64,000 nt of DNA from Mucilaginibacter sp. SMC90 (GTDB lineage Bacteria > Bacteroidota > Bacteroidia > Sphingobacteriales > Sphingobacteriaceae). Within the stretch, counting starts at the first letter, position 1. Each line of letters starts with the position of its first letter. The notes beneath the pieces are model-generated. The model was not told where the DNA came from and did not search any database. It was given only the letters and a program-made list of their open reading frames with translations. Made by a program: the position numbers and the translations under genes. Shown here piece by piece: positions 16,309-27,491 of this stretch. The stretch covers positions 558,001 to 622,000 of the forward strand of contig NZ_CP094527.1 of NCBI RefSeq assembly GCF_022811725.1, given 5' to 3'.

Positions 16309-17352
16309 TTAAATAGTAGCCATATCAATTACAAAGCGGTAACGTACATCGCCTTTCAGCATGCGGTCATAAGCTGTATGGATATCTTTCATGTCAATCA
16401 GTTCGATATCCGAAACAATGTTATGTTCGGCACAGAAATCAAGCATCTCCTGAGTTTCAGGCAATCCGCCAATCATAGAACCGGCAAGGCTTTTACGGCC
16501 GCCAATGATGCTGAATGCAGCTATTTCGGCAGGCTTGGTAGGCACGCCAACGCATACATGCGTACCGTTGGTTTTCAATAAGCCCAAATAAACGTTCAGG
16601 TCGTGCTCGGCAGAAACAGTATCCAGGATGAAATCAAAAGTACCGGCTACAGCTTTCAGTTGTTCAGCATCTGAAGTTACCACAAAGTGATGGGCACCTA
16701 ATTTTTTTGCATCTTCTTCTTTTTTAGCTGAAGTGCTTAATACAGTTACTTCGGCACCAAAGGCCACGCCAAACTTAACCGCCATGTGGCCCAAACCGCC
16801 TAAGCCAACAACTGCCATTTTGTGGCCTTTACCAATATTCCAGTGGCGTAACGGCGAGTAAGTGGTAATACCGGCACACAATAAAGGCGCTACCGAAGCC
16901 AGGTCAAGTTTATCAGAAATGCGGAGAACAAAGTCTTCATGAACTACGATGGTATTTGAATAACCGCCATAGGTAGGTGTTTTGTGGTCCTGCTCGTAAC
17001 CGTTATAAGTTTGTGAGTGCCCGTTAGTGCAATATTGCTCCAGGCCATCTTTGCAGTTATCACAAACCCGGCATGAATCAACAAGGCAACCGGTACCGGC
17101 AAGGTCACCTACTTTGAATTTCTTTACGTGATTGCCTACGTTAACTACACGGCCCACAATTTCATGACCCGGTACCATAGGGAATATAGAACCGCCCCAC
17201 TCATCTTTGATCTGGTGCAGGTCGGAGTGGCAAACCCCACAAAATAAAATATCAAATTGAACATCATGAGGGCCAACCTCGCGGCGCTCAAATGTCCATG
17301 GTGCAAGATCTGTTTCTTTGGTTTGTGCAGCGTATGCTTTTGTTTGTATCAT
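16309..17352 (-). CDS. Zinc-dependent NADP(H) alcohol dehydrogenase, YahK-type
   Basis: Medium-chain dehydrogenase that interconverts alcohols and aldehydes; YahK-type members mainly reduce aldehydes with NADPH. The 347 residues hold the catalytic zinc signature CGVCHSDLHQI and GHEIVGRVV. The structural zinc cluster is CLVDSCRVCDNCKDGLEQYC, and the Rossmann motif is GLGGLGHM. An AraC regulator lies directly upstream on the same strand and probably controls it. Confidence 0.92.
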   Translation of the reverse strand: MIQTKAYAAQTKETDLAPWTFERREVGPHDVQFDILFCGVCHSDLHQIKDEWGGSIFPMVPGHEIVGRVVNVGNHVKKFKVGDLAGTGCLVDSCRVCDNCKDGLEQYCTNGHSQTYNGYEQDHKTPTYGGYSNTIVVHEDFVLRISDKLDLASVAPLLCAGITTYSPLRHWNIGKGHKMAVVGLGGLGHMAVKFGVAFGAEVTVLSTSAKKEEDAKKLGAHHFVVTSDAEQLKAVAGTFDFILDTVSAEHDLNVYLGLLKTNGTHVCVGVPTKPAEIAAFSIIGGRKSLAGSMIGGLPETQEMLDFCAEHNIVSDIELIDMKDIHTAYDRMLKGDVRYRFVIDMATI

Positions 17353-17445
17353 GTTAAAATGTTTTGTGATACAAAGATGCGGACAATAACGGGGTGGTGT
17401 TATTTTATAAAGTTCAAGTTATTTGACTATTCTGTCCAAATTGCT

Positions 17446-18324
17446 TTACTGCATTTGTATAGTTGGCCGGTGCGCCGATGGCGAACAACCGTGATGGGCT
17501 TTATACAAGCGCGAAAAATGGGCAAGGTTTTCGAACCCGAGCGAATAACAAACTTCTGTCACAGCCATATCTGCTGTAAGCATTTCCCGGGCTTTAGCCA
17601 AACGTTTTTCACGGATCCACTGTGCCGGGGTAACCTGGTAAATGGCAAAGAAATCGCGTTTGAAGCTTGAAAGACTGCGCCCCGAAAGGTAAGCCAGCTC
17701 AGCAATGGAAACCGGCGAGGCATAGTTATCCATCACCACATTACGGATATCGCCATGAACCTGTTGTTTCAATTGAAGCAATTGCTGCAGCATGTTTTTA
17801 TCCACGTGTACAAGATCGTAAAGCAGTTCCAGCATTTTTAGCCGCATCAGTGAGGCATCGATACTTTCGGGCTCCTCGAAATATGGTACTACCGATTCAA
17901 AAAATTTGCGCAGGCGTTCCTTTACCGGTTTCACAGCAACCATTGCAGGTTCAGCCGTTTCTACCGATTCAATTTTAGCCATTTTAACAAAATCGCGCAG
18001 AAATTCGTCCTTCAGAAAAAACATTAAGCTATTGTAGGTAGCGCCTTTTTCGGGGTTGCCTACCTTATCGTAATTGATCTGGATAGCTTTTTTCAGCAGT
18101 ACCATCTCATTTTTGGATACAACGTATTCCATGTTACCGTGCGTTATGGTATTGGTGCCTTCCAACACTACAAGCAGCATATGGTCTTCTAAAAACATAG
18201 AGCCGCGGCTGCGATGCGTAACCGTGCATGATTCAATTATGGACAAGCCATTTAATTTGATATCCCTGTGGTGGTACGGGGCACAAACCAATTCGTCAGG
18301 TACTTTAACTGCTTTTTCTATCAT
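17446..18324 (-). CDS. AraC-family transcriptional regulator
   Basis: The C-terminal double HTH (about residues 195-290) reads SIAELAYLSGRSLSSFKRDF, then FAIYQVTPAQWIREKRLAKA and SLGFENLAHFSRLYKAHHG. The N-terminal half is a cupin-like sensor (about 1-110, HRSRGSMFLEDHMLLVVLEG) of the type found in exsA-like regulators. I chose the ATG at 18322-18324; an upstream in-frame TTG at 18361-18363 would add 13 residues. The alcohol dehydrogenase follows 93 bases downstream, so it is the likely target. Confidence 0.85.
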   Translation of the reverse strand: MIEKAVKVPDELVCAPYHHRDIKLNGLSIIESCTVTHRSRGSMFLEDHMLLVVLEGTNTITHGNMEYVVSKNEMVLLKKAIQINYDKVGNPEKGATYNSLMFFLKDEFLRDFVKMAKIESVETAEPAMVAVKPVKERLRKFFESVVPYFEEPESIDASLMRLKMLELLYDLVHVDKNMLQQLLQLKQQVHGDIRNVVMDNYASPVSIAELAYLSGRSLSSFKRDFFAIYQVTPAQWIREKRLAKAREMLTADMAVTEVCYSLGFENLAHFSRLYKAHHGCSPSAHRPTIQMQ

Positions 18325-18506
18325 CTCAATTATTGGCAAAGCTACACCATAATTTACAAACAAGCTTTTCTATTTAGTTCAAAAAAATTGACCATAAGGT
18401 TCAGGTAATGGTATCCTGAAAAATATCTTCAATCTCAATAAGGGTAAAATGCTTCAGAGGTGTTTAAGGGGCAAATTCAAATAATAGTCTTAACAACACA
18501 ATTGCT

Positions 18507-19436
18507 ATGAAAGCAACATCTTCATTTTATCTGATCATCCTTTTAGTATCATTTAAGTTTACCGCTGCCGCCCAGCAAAACAAGCCCATCGATACTGCCT
18601 TCAAACCTAAGATAGGTTCGTTTGATGTAGGTTATTCCTACTCGCCCTTTACTGTTAATCATAAAAGCATGAACATACAGCAGGTAAACGCATCGATAAA
18701 CCTCCCGCTGATAAATAATTTTAAAGATGGGAAACTTGATTTTTTGCTCGCTGGGCTTAGCTATAGCGGACTAACCTTATCCGGTACAGGCCAAACATTT
18801 GGGGGTACGGAGTTCTATTCGGTTTCGGTACCCATAACTTTTCAGAAATCGTTTTTTCAAAAATACGCCTTGCTGATATCCGCAATCCCTACTTTGTCGT
18901 CTGATCTGAAAGATGTTTCGGGCGATGACATATCGTATTCTGCTTTTGCTATGCTTAAGATCCGATCGTCAAAAAACTTTTCTTATGCTATTGGAGCTGG
19001 TTATTCACGCCAGTTTTTTGGTTCGATATTAATCCCGGTTATTGGTATCGACTGGCAAATTAGTGAAAAGTTAAGCCTGAGCGGCACCCTGCCGGTTTCT
19101 GAAAAATTGAAATACCAATTAAGCGATAAAAGTATCCTTGGCTTCAGCAGTGATTTCGGTATCGGAGGCGGATCGTATCGGTTATCAAAGAAAACAGGAT
19201 CCAATTATTTACAGGTACAGCAATATAAAAACACGCTCTTTTACAATTATCAGTTAGCTAAAAACTTTTCGGTACAAATAAGCGGCGGGTACAATTTTGT
19301 GCAAAAGCTTGACCTGTATAACAAAGATCAAAAAGTTAACTGGGCCCCGTTTAATGACCTGAGTAAGCGAGTGCCCCTGGCCGAATTGAAAAAGACGGGC
19401 TTTACTGTAGAATCGGGGATCAGCTACCGGTTTTAG
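18507..19436 (+). CDS. DUF6268-like outer membrane beta-barrel protein
   Basis: The 309 residues start with a signal peptide ending KFTAAAQQ. The mature part is alternating amphipathic beta strands (GSFDVGYSYSPF, KLDFLLAGLSYSGLTLSG, SYAIGAGYSRQFFG, FSVQISGGYNFVQ). It ends in VESGISYRF with a C-terminal Phe, as outer membrane barrels do. Family assignment is from memory; no substrate is known. It stands alone, divergent from the AraC gene. Confidence 0.7.
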   Translation: MKATSSFYLIILLVSFKFTAAAQQNKPIDTAFKPKIGSFDVGYSYSPFTVNHKSMNIQQVNASINLPLINNFKDGKLDFLLAGLSYSGLTLSGTGQTFGGTEFYSVSVPITFQKSFFQKYALLISAIPTLSSDLKDVSGDDISYSAFAMLKIRSSKNFSYAIGAGYSRQFFGSILIPVIGIDWQISEKLSLSGTLPVSEKLKYQLSDKSILGFSSDFGIGGGSYRLSKKTGSNYLQVQQYKNTLFYNYQLAKNFSVQISGGYNFVQKLDLYNKDQKVNWAPFNDLSKRVPLAELKKTGFTVESGISYRF

Positions 19437-19470
19437 CTAATCTCTTTTAAAAATTAAATCAAACGCAGCA

Positions 19471-19701
19471 GTGGAAACAATTATAAATTCAATGGTTGAG
19501 GTTTTCAAAACCGATGTGGAAAGTTTGGCAGATGCATCGATGTTGGTCGCGTTGCTCCAAAAGCAGATCATAAATAGCAGTGTAAATTTCGACCTGGAAG
19601 ATTGCGATAAGGTTTTGAGAATAGAGGCACCGGCTATTTCTCGCCGGGCGGTTACTGCTCTGCTTAAAAAACAGGGCTATTGGTGCGAGCTGCTTGAGTA
19701 A
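19471..19701 (+). CDS. Small conserved-looking protein of unknown function (76 residues, GTG start)
   Basis: Cytosolic, no signal or membrane segment. The sequence pattern (VEVFKTDVESLADASMLVAL, then VNFDLEDCDKVLRIEAPAIS, ending KKQGYWCELLE) predicts a beta-alpha-beta-beta-alpha-beta ferredoxin-like fold, similar in shape to heavy-metal-associated domains but without a CxxC. It begins 35 bases after the barrel gene, so it may be co-transcribed. The start is GTG; an ATG seven codons later is possible. Confidence 0.65.
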   Translation: METIINSMVEVFKTDVESLADASMLVALLQKQIINSSVNFDLEDCDKVLRIEAPAISRRAVTALLKKQGYWCELLE

Positions 19702-19731
19702 ACTGAGCTTTGTTTTGACAAAAGGTACAGG

Positions 19732-22700
19732 TTACCCTAAAACCTGTACCTTTTGCAAAATAGTTACCAATTCTTCCAGTCGCATTGGTTTTGAAAGATA
19801 GTCGTCCATGCCGGCCTGTATACAAACTTCACGGTCTTCCTGCATGGCATTGGCCGTCATGGCCACTATGTAGGGCTGATTACCGTCCTGACTTCTAATC
19901 TGGGCCGTGGTTTCTAATCCGTCCATTTCCGGCATCTGGATATCCATTAAAATAGTATCGTAGTGATTTTCGCTAAGCTTTTCCAATACAATAATGCCAT
20001 TTGCGGCTATATCAGGCTGATAGCCCAGTTTGTTGAGTACGCGCTCTATTAATTTTTGGTTTATCGGATTATCCTCGGCTACCAATATGCGAAGCGGGTA
20101 ATCTTTTGCAAAATCAGCGGAGAGCACGCTTTTAGCTGTAGTTTCGGTTGCTGGTGTATTATCCTGGTTAAATGCTTTCTGAATACTCATGCACAGGTGG
20201 TGCTGCTTAACCGGCTTAACCAATATGGTTGAGAATAGCCCCGGGAACTTGCTTTTGGTTTCGTCGCCGATAGAGCTCAACATCACAACAGGCAGCTTTG
20301 GATACTTAACCTTCACCTGGTTTGCGAGCCCAACACCATCCATTTCGGGCATTTCCATATCGGTTATCAGCAATTTAAAGCTGTTATCATTATGGAGTAT
20401 GGTTAAAGCTTCGGGGCCCGACGAGGCTATTACCGGCTCCAGTTTCCAATGTTCAAGCTGAGTTTTTAGGATAAACAGGTTGGTATCATTATCATCAACT
20501 ATCAATATCCGTGAACCCGCTAAAACAGTTAAATCGCAAAGTAATGGTGTGCGTACCGGGTTTTTGCTTTTTATAGTTTTGATAGAAAAGCTGAACACAG
20601 AACCTTCGCCGTAGGTACTTGTTGCCGAAATATCGCCGCCCATTAAATTCACCAGCCTTTGGCAAATAGCCAATCCAAGCCCGGTGCCGCCATATTTGCG
20701 GGTGGTTGATGAATCAACCTGCGAAAACGCTTTAAACAGGCGTGAGATCTTTTGTTCGGGGATGCCGATACCGGTATCTTTAACACTAAAACCAATTTCA
20801 GCTTCTTCGCCAATAAGCTCCTTTAAAAATACTTTAATAAAAATCTCACCTTTGGAGGTGAATTTAATGGCATTGTTGATAAGATTGATGAGTACTTGTT
20901 TTATGCGAAGACTATCGCCTACAATAAACAGCGGCACATCAGCATCAATCTGATAAATAAGGTCTATTTTTTGCTGGGCGGCCCTTTGCGCAAAAATATC
21001 CATTACTTCTTCAATAGTATGGCGAAGGTCAAAGTCCTCATGCTCTACCTCCATTTTGCCCGATTCTATCTTCGAAAAATCAAGAATATCGTTGATTACG
21101 CTTAGCAGGCCTTCGCCGCAACTGATAATAGTATCGGTATATTCCCGCTGCTCGTAGTCAAGCTTTGTTTCGGCCAGCAGCGAGGCCATGCCTATAACAC
21201 CGTTCATTGGCGTGCGGATCTCGTGGCTCATTGTTGCGAGGAAAATGCTTTTGGCCTGGTTTGCCTTTTCTGCCTCTTCACGTGCCTGGTGTTCCTGCTC
21301 TTTTTGTACAACTAACTTATCATTAAGTTCATGCAGATGCTCAGATTGAACCTGCAGTTCTTCCGACTGTGCTTTTAACTCTTCTGATTGTGCCTGCAAT
21401 TCTTCATATGCTTCCTGCAGTTCATCTGATTTTACCTGCAGCTCGCCTGCCTTTTGAACAACCTCGCGGGTACGTTCCTGCACAAGCTTTTCAAGATGCG
21501 CTTTTTGACGTTTAATGGCATTGATACGGTAGGCGTAAAAACTGTATGCTGCAGCTATAATCAGCAATAACACCAGCAGCCTGAACCACCATCGTACCCA
21601 AAACGGCGGGGTGATTACTACAATTACCGATGCACCGGTATTATTCCAAACACCATCATTATTTGAGGCTTTTACGTGAAAGGTATATGTTCCGGGGTCA
21701 AGGTTGGTGTAGGTAGCCCTCCGCTCCATACCTGCCTTTACCCATTCTTTATCCAGCCCATCCAATTTGTATTGATAAAGGTTGTTACGGCTTACGATAT
21801 AATTAAGCGCAACGAAGTTAAAGGCAACGGATGACTGATCATATTTAAGCGTTATTTTTTGGGTAAAGCCGATGTCTGCTTTCAATAAAGAATCCTGCCC
21901 TCCCGGAGTTATTGGCTTGTTATAAAGTTGAAAGTCGGTTAAGTAAACCGGCGGTACAAACGTATTGGCTTTTATTTTTTCGGGATAAAACCTGTTAAAC
22001 CCTTTAACACCGCCGAAATACATTTCGCCGTCGCGGGTTTTAAGGTAGGCATTGGCTTCAAATTCGGTTCCCTGTAAGCCATCATAGGTGTTAAATTGCT
22101 TATTGTCGCCGGTTTCAGGATTTAGCCGGTTGATCCCGGTTGATGTGGAAATCCAAAGATTATGTTTTTCATCCTCGGTAATGCCTTTAATAAAGTCATT
22201 ACTCAAATTACCTTTAGTGGTAAACAGGTTAAATTTGTTGTTAGCTTTATCAAACAGGTATAAACCGGCCATGCCTATCCAAACGCGGCCCTTACTATCA
22301 GTAAAAATTACCCTTGAATCTGTTTTCTTTTTTTCGTGATCAAAGTAGTGCGAAAAACGGCGGGTGTTTAAGTTGTAACAATTAAGGCCGCCATCATCAG
22401 TACCAAACCAAACATTACCGTCTTTGTCTTCGCCGATGGAAACCACATTGTTGCCTTCAAAGGAAGTTTTGCCCTCCGGATCTTTTAAAACGCGGGTAAA
22501 TTTATGTGTCTTGGTATCCAGTAAATTAAGGCCGCCAAAATAGGTGGCCACCCAAAAATTGCCCTTGCTGTCTAACAGCATCCGTTGCATAAAATCTGAA
22601 CTTACCGCGTTGCGGTTGGCTTGGTTGGCTTTAAAACGGGTAAACTTGCCGGTTACCGGGTTCATGAGGTTTATACCGCCGCCCCAGGTGCCAATCCAAA

Positions 22701-23991
22701 TGTTGCCTTGCGCATCTTCGGCAATATCCTGTATGGCATTGCTTGATATACTTGAGTTGTTATAAGGGTTAAATTTGTACTGACGAAACAACTCTGTTTT
22801 ACGGTTAAACAGGTTAAGGCCACCGCCATCGGTACCTATCCAGATGTTGCCCCGGCTATCTTCTAAAAAAGCTTTAACATCATTATAGCTTAGGGTAGTT
22901 TCATTAATACCCTGCCGGTACAGTTTAAATTTGTCGGTTTCGGCAGTATAGAGGTTAATGCCACCGCGATGTGTGCCTATCCACAGGTCATGCTGTGCAT
23001 CTTCATAAATGGCCGAAACCGTAGTGTTTGAAAGGCTCCCCGCGTTTTCGGGCCTCGGAAAGTATTTAACAAATTTATTGGCTTTAGCATCGTACCAGTT
23101 CATTCCCTGGTTGATGGTGCCTATCCAGATATCGCCATCCTTATCGCAAAGCACCTGCAGCACCATATTGCCCGACAGGCTGCCGTTATCCATATCGTCA
23201 TGAACAAAGGACCTGAAATCCTGGCCTTGTTCGTCAAGCACCGCAACGCCCTGGCCATTAGTGCCTATCCATATGTTATTAGCCCTATCGGCGGTGATAG
23301 CGGTAATATCACTGCCGGCAATAAGGCTATTAACAGCAACAGGTTTAAATATTGATTTGGCGGCGTCATAAATGCAAAGGCCGTGACGTGTGCCCACCCA
23401 TAGCATGCCTTTTTTATCTTTATAAAGTGTATTTACCGTATCGCAGTTAAGCTTTGAATTGATCGCCTTATCATGACCAAAGTGAACGGCCTTGCCCGTA
23501 CGGGTATCAAGCAGGCTTATGCCGTTACCCTGTGTGCCAACCCATAAATGGTTATTGTCCTGGGCTATTACAGCGGTAACGGTTGTGTTTTTAAAACCGC
23601 TTGCCGAAAATTTATTGGTAACAGGGTCGAACCGGTTAAGATTATAGTTAGTGCCTATCCAAAGTTTATGATCAGCGTCTTCATAAATGCAATTGATGAA
23701 GCCATCGGTAATGCTTGATTTGTCGGCAGGGCTATTTTTGTAGATGATAACCTTTGAGCCGTCATACCGGTTTAAACCATCGCGGGTACCAAACCACATA
23801 AAGCCGCGGCTATCCTGAAATATGCAATTGATAGTACTATTTGAAAGCCCTTGTTCATTACTGATGTGCTTGAACCGCGAGTCGGAGATCTGGGCAAATG
23901 AGTTAAGTGAAACCCCTAAAATAAAAAACAGTAAAAATAAAGAAAACTGCGCGGGGCGAAGGCGATATGCCGCAAAAATAGGATCAGCCAT
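19732..23991 (-). CDS. Hybrid sensor histidine kinase with periplasmic propellers and two receiver domains
   Basis: One-protein phosphorelay of 1419 residues. A signal/anchor ([18 protein letters not shown]) is followed by two seven-bladed propellers with repeated DSRGxxWxGTxxGGLN blades (about 40-690) and a Y_Y_Y domain (about 700-770). Then come one membrane helix ([20 protein letters not shown]) and a coiled coil of [17 protein letters not shown] repeats. The HisKA box is [11 protein letters not shown] with phospho-acceptor His923, then the ATPase ([21 protein letters not shown]). REC1 has Asp1211 and REC2 has Asp1350. Unlike the usual polysaccharide HTCS proteins it ends without an AraC output domain, so it must signal to a separate partner. 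Confidence 0.92.
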   Translation of the reverse strand: MADPIFAAYRLRPAQFSLFLLFFILGVSLNSFAQISDSRFKHISNEQGLSNSTINCIFQDSRGFMWFGTRDGLNRYDGSKVIIYKNSPADKSSITDGFINCIYEDADHKLWIGTNYNLNRFDPVTNKFSASGFKNTTVTAVIAQDNNHLWVGTQGNGISLLDTRTGKAVHFGHDKAINSKLNCDTVNTLYKDKKGMLWVGTRHGLCIYDAAKSIFKPVAVNSLIAGSDITAITADRANNIWIGTNGQGVAVLDEQGQDFRSFVHDDMDNGSLSGNMVLQVLCDKDGDIWIGTINQGMNWYDAKANKFVKYFPRPENAGSLSNTTVSAIYEDAQHDLWIGTHRGGINLYTAETDKFKLYRQGINETTLSYNDVKAFLEDSRGNIWIGTDGGGLNLFNRKTELFRQYKFNPYNNSSISSNAIQDIAEDAQGNIWIGTWGGGINLMNPVTGKFTRFKANQANRNAVSSDFMQRMLLDSKGNFWVATYFGGLNLLDTKTHKFTRVLKDPEGKTSFEGNNVVSIGEDKDGNVWFGTDDGGLNCYNLNTRRFSHYFDHEKKKTDSRVIFTDSKGRVWIGMAGLYLFDKANNKFNLFTTKGNLSNDFIKGITEDEKHNLWISTSTGINRLNPETGDNKQFNTYDGLQGTEFEANAYLKTRDGEMYFGGVKGFNRFYPEKIKANTFVPPVYLTDFQLYNKPITPGGQDSLLKADIGFTQKITLKYDQSSVAFNFVALNYIVSRNNLYQYKLDGLDKEWVKAGMERRATYTNLDPGTYTFHVKASNNDGVWNNTGASVIVVITPPFWVRWWFRLLVLLLIIAAAYSFYAYRINAIKRQKAHLEKLVQERTREVVQKAGELQVKSDELQEAYEELQAQSEELKAQSEELQVQSEHLHELNDKLVVQKEQEHQAREEAEKANQAKSIFLATMSHEIRTPMNGVIGMASLLAETKLDYEQREYTDTIISCGEGLLSVINDILDFSKIESGKMEVEHEDFDLRHTIEEVMDIFAQRAAQQKIDLIYQIDADVPLFIVGDSLRIKQVLINLINNAIKFTSKGEIFIKVFLKELIGEEAEIGFSVKDTGIGIPEQKISRLFKAFSQVDSSTTRKYGGTGLGLAICQRLVNLMGGDISATSTYGEGSVFSFSIKTIKSKNPVRTPLLCDLTVLAGSRILIVDDNDTNLFILKTQLEHWKLEPVIASSGPEALTILHNDNSFKLLITDMEMPEMDGVGLANQVKVKYPKLPVVMLSSIGDETKSKFPGLFSTILVKPVKQHHLCMSIQKAFNQDNTPATETTAKSVLSADFAKDYPLRILVAEDNPINQKLIERVLNKLGYQPDIAANGIIVLEKLSENHYDTILMDIQMPEMDGLETTAQIRSQDGNQPYIVAMTANAMQEDREVCIQAGMDDYLSKPMRLEELVTILQKVQVLG

Positions 23992-24255
23992 TTAACGTAG
24001 GGGTGTCATTAAGTAACAGCAATAATACTTAAATTATCTCATAGATTTTATGAAACTCTTTAAGCATCTTGCATATACGTTGTTAATATGTTAACCGGAT
24101 TTTAATTAGGCTATGTTTTTTTCAACAGTTTGTGTTGGTATACGGTAATATTGCAATAGAGTTTTGAAAACAGGTAAAACTTCACCAATTGTTCATAAAA
24201 CTATTGAGCAATTAACCGCGTGGCCGGGATGGTATAGGATTTTGCGAACAGATAC

Positions 24256-25764
24256 CTATTTCAAAATAAAGCACGAGGAAGGGCTGGCCTTATCATTATA
24301 AACGCTGCCAAGCTGTACCGGGCCTGATGTGTTATCAAAAACCATGATATTATTTTCGCCAGATATAAAATGGGGCCATTGTTTATCATTAACCAGGCCC
24401 GGGGCCCGGCCTTTGATAAAGTTTACCCAGTTTTTATGCATCTGCTGGGCCAGCGTCAATTCTGTTGTGTTAAAGTTATTTTGCCTGGGCAAATACCATA
24501 TATAGGCTAATTCATCAGCATGGGTAGCTCCCGAACCATCGCGCTTATAGTCAAAGCGGTACATCCAAACATGATTGCCTGCCTGCGCCAGGGTGTTGGC
24601 CAGCCTGTAGCTATGCATCTGGTACATGTACTGGGTAAGTACTTTTAAGGCAGCACTATCTGCATTGCCGTTTTTAGCTTCAGCATCATATTTTGACAAT
24701 ACGTAACGATAATTGTCACCAAACCATCCGTATAATACAGTGCTGTCAGGGTGGTTAAGGCGCTTGTCGAAACCCATGAATAATTTACTTTCAAATTTAT
24801 TGGTGCCGATCAAAAAACGCAGCTTATTATTTTTATTTTTAAGGATATATTGATAGGCATCCTGCAAAATAACGGAACCATCTATCACCGGGCCAAAGTA
24901 ATTGGTACCCTGCGCCCCATTACTGATTTTGGCCTGGGCGGCAATAAGTTTTTCGGCGGTGATGTTGAGCAGGTCGACAGGTTTGGAAATGCCCAGTTCG
25001 GTCATTAGCCGTTGCCTGATGCCTTTTGCAGTGACAGAATCCCTGATGCATTGAACCGCACCACTCTCTAAAATTTGTTGGTTAAAATAGCCTTTGGATT
25101 GAGGTGTTGCCAACAGCGCGCTGGTAAGTTTAGCTCCTGCCGATTCGCCGGTTACAGTAACTTTTGAAGCATCGCCACCAAAAGCAGCAATATTTTGTTT
25201 GATCCATTTTAGCGCCATGATGAGGTCGAGCAGGCCGTTATTGCCGGATGACTGATAGGCTTTACCAACATCACCCAAATACATAAAGCCGAACACGCCG
25301 AGGCGATAGTTGATGGTAACGGTAACAACGCTGTCGTCATCGGCAAAGGCATGGCCGTTCATTCCCATACCCGAGCCGCCGGTAAGCGAGCCGCCATGTA
25401 CCCACACCAGTACCGGAAGTTTAGCTCTCCTTGCTGTGGTAGGGGTATAAACATTTAAAGAAAGGCAATCTTCGCTGCCCTTAAGCCCGCCGGCACCGCC
25501 GCCTTGTGAGGCCTGGCTGCCAAACTTCATGCAGGAGAGTGTATCTTTCCATGAACTCGTTGGCTGCGGGGGCATAAAACGTAAAGGGCCAACCGGCGGT
25601 TTGGCATATGGAATGCCTTTAAATACCAATGTTGGCCCTTCTTTAATGCCTTTTATCCACCCGCCTGATAACTTTGTTACAACTGTTTGGGCGCTTGAGT
25701 TAAAACAGAAAACAATGCCCAGCAAAAAAGTGCATAAAGAGATCCGGCGGATGATATTTTTCAT
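24256..25764 (-). CDS. Secreted type B carboxylesterase
   Basis: Alpha/beta hydrolase of the carboxylesterase/lipase family; hydrolyses esters outside the cytoplasm. A signal peptide (RRISLCTFLLGIVFCFNSSA) is followed by GIPYAKPPVGPLRF, SEDCLSLNVYTP, the oxyanion loop WVHGGSLTGGSG and the nucleophile elbow GESAGAK. A Glu/Asp-containing segment (GTNKFESKLFMG) follows, and the likely catalytic His lies in GATHADELAYIW. The ATG at 25764 fits the signal peptide; a longer frame to 25815 would overlap the subtilase gene. It starts 13 bases after that gene, so the two are co-transcribed. Confidence 0.88.
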   Translation of the reverse strand: MKNIIRRISLCTFLLGIVFCFNSSAQTVVTKLSGGWIKGIKEGPTLVFKGIPYAKPPVGPLRFMPPQPTSSWKDTLSCMKFGSQASQGGGAGGLKGSEDCLSLNVYTPTTARRAKLPVLVWVHGGSLTGGSGMGMNGHAFADDDSVVTVTINYRLGVFGFMYLGDVGKAYQSSGNNGLLDLIMALKWIKQNIAAFGGDASKVTVTGESAGAKLTSALLATPQSKGYFNQQILESGAVQCIRDSVTAKGIRQRLMTELGISKPVDLLNITAEKLIAAQAKISNGAQGTNYFGPVIDGSVILQDAYQYILKNKNNKLRFLIGTNKFESKLFMGFDKRLNHPDSTVLYGWFGDNYRYVLSKYDAEAKNGNADSAALKVLTQYMYQMHSYRLANTLAQAGNHVWMYRFDYKRDGSGATHADELAYIWYLPRQNNFNTTELTLAQQMHKNWVNFIKGRAPGLVNDKQWPHFISGENNIMVFDNTSGPVQLGSVYNDKASPSSCFILK

Positions 25765-25777
25765 AAAATGGTTGATC

Positions 25778-27376
25778 TTAATAAGTAGCTGCCAGCTGAA
25801 GCGCATTATAAGCATTAACCACGCCGCCGGTTACGCAAAGATCGGTAAACGGAACCTCTTTTTTAGTATCGCCATACTTGATCTCTACATTATGTGATAT
25901 TTTCACTACCGATTTCATGATGATTTCTTTAACCTGCACAGCAGTTAATTTAGGATAATAAGAGCGGATCAATGCGGCCAAACCGGTTACGACAGGGGCT
26001 GCCATACTGGTGCCATCATGATTGGCGTAGGTTGATTTTGGTGTGGTTGAATTGATAGCTACGCCCGGTGCAAATACATCGACACTGGTTTTACCATAGT
26101 TAGAGAACGATGCTTTCAACGTTTCATCATCTTTAGGACCAGATGCCCCAACTTCTATCCAGGCACCGGCTATACCACTTTTATCTTCATAGGTCCGGTT
26201 AGGAACATTGAGTTCAACCTCGGTATTGTTGTTATCATTACCGGCTGCATGTACCAGTAATACATCTTTGCTTAAAGCAAACTTTACAGCATCATCCACC
26301 GCTTTTTTGTTATATGAATAGCTTTTGCCAAAGCTCATATTAATTACCCTGGCACCATTAGCAGCAGCATAGCGAATAGCATTGGCCACATCTTTATCAC
26401 GCTCATCGCCGGTTGGCACCGTACGTACCGACATAATGGCCACGTCATTGGCCACACCCATAATACCCAGGTTGTTATCCCTTACAGCACCTATGATACC
26501 TGCAACGTGGGTGCCATGATCAGCATCGGGGCCGGTTACATCGTTGTTGCCGTAAAAACGCTCGTTTGCGTTGTTGTAGTTATCGCCAACGGTATCCCTC
26601 GAGTTAAAATTAAGGTTGAGGTGATAATCTAATTGTTCTTTGAAATGGGTTAAGCCTCCGTTTACTTCTTTCTCCCTGAAATCGGCTACATTCTTAAACT
26701 CGGGCAGGGCGCTTTCCAGTACGCGTTTAACATAAGCTTCGCCATTATCTTTAGGCTCAAACTTTTTAATATCATCAAGGCTTGGGTTTTGGTTACCCAG
26801 CTTGGTCAAAACACCATCAAGCAGGGTGTTGAATTTATTGATGACGGTATATGTTTGCTGGGCCTTGGCAAGTTGTTTATCCATGTCGGCCTTCATTGCT
26901 CCGTATGCTTTAAAGTCGGCGAGGTCTTTACCGGTAAGTTTTGTGCTGTCAACATTGGCAAAACGTGCGTTGTTGATGCGTACAAGGCGCGTAAGCTCAA
27001 GGTTGTCATAATGCACATCTCCTTTGGCCGAGCCTATAAAATCCCAGCCATGGATGTCATCAGCATAGCCGTTTTTGTCGTCATCTTTTTTATTCCCTGC
27101 AGTTTCCTTCGGGTTATTCCAGATCACCTTTTTAAGGTCTTCATGATCAACATCAATGCCGCCATCAATTACAGCTACCAGCACGGTAACATGTTTTTTG
27201 TCTTTTAGCAATTCATTGTATGCTTTTTCTGTACTGATCCCGAAAACGGAATCAGTTTTAAGATCGAGGTTTTGCCAGTTAGGCTTGGTTTTTGGAGCTT
27301 CCTGGGCATAAGCCAATACAGGCAAGCAAAGCCCGGCTGCCAGCACGAGCTTCTTAAGCGGAAAATTGTTAATCAT
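25778..27376 (-). CDS. Secreted S8 (subtilisin-like) serine peptidase
   Basis: The 532 residues start with a signal peptide ending CLPVLAYAQ. The catalytic triad is visible: Asp71 in VAVIDGGIDVDHED, His in DADHGTHVAGIIGA (about 285), and Ser in HDGTSMAAPVVTG (about 460). The oxyanion Asn is in VHAAGNDNNN. About 200 residues are inserted between the Asp and His blocks, as in a Bacteroidota-specific S8 group. No C-terminal sorting domain is present. Likely an operon with the downstream esterase. Confidence 0.9.
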   Translation of the reverse strand: MINNFPLKKLVLAAGLCLPVLAYAQEAPKTKPNWQNLDLKTDSVFGISTEKAYNELLKDKKHVTVLVAVIDGGIDVDHEDLKKVIWNNPKETAGNKKDDDKNGYADDIHGWDFIGSAKGDVHYDNLELTRLVRINNARFANVDSTKLTGKDLADFKAYGAMKADMDKQLAKAQQTYTVINKFNTLLDGVLTKLGNQNPSLDDIKKFEPKDNGEAYVKRVLESALPEFKNVADFREKEVNGGLTHFKEQLDYHLNLNFNSRDTVGDNYNNANERFYGNNDVTGPDADHGTHVAGIIGAVRDNNLGIMGVANDVAIMSVRTVPTGDERDKDVANAIRYAAANGARVINMSFGKSYSYNKKAVDDAVKFALSKDVLLVHAAGNDNNNTEVELNVPNRTYEDKSGIAGAWIEVGASGPKDDETLKASFSNYGKTSVDVFAPGVAINSTTPKSTYANHDGTSMAAPVVTGLAALIRSYYPKLTAVQVKEIIMKSVVKISHNVEIKYGDTKKEVPFTDLCVTGGVVNAYNALQLAATY

Positions 27377-27491
27377 TAATACTTTCAGTAATAGTTATAT
27401 ACGGTACAAAAACTCTAAAGTAGGTTTTTAATTGTTGCAAAAATGTGCGGGTTTGGTGATTTTAATATCTTTCTGTGAAAAATGCTTTCGG

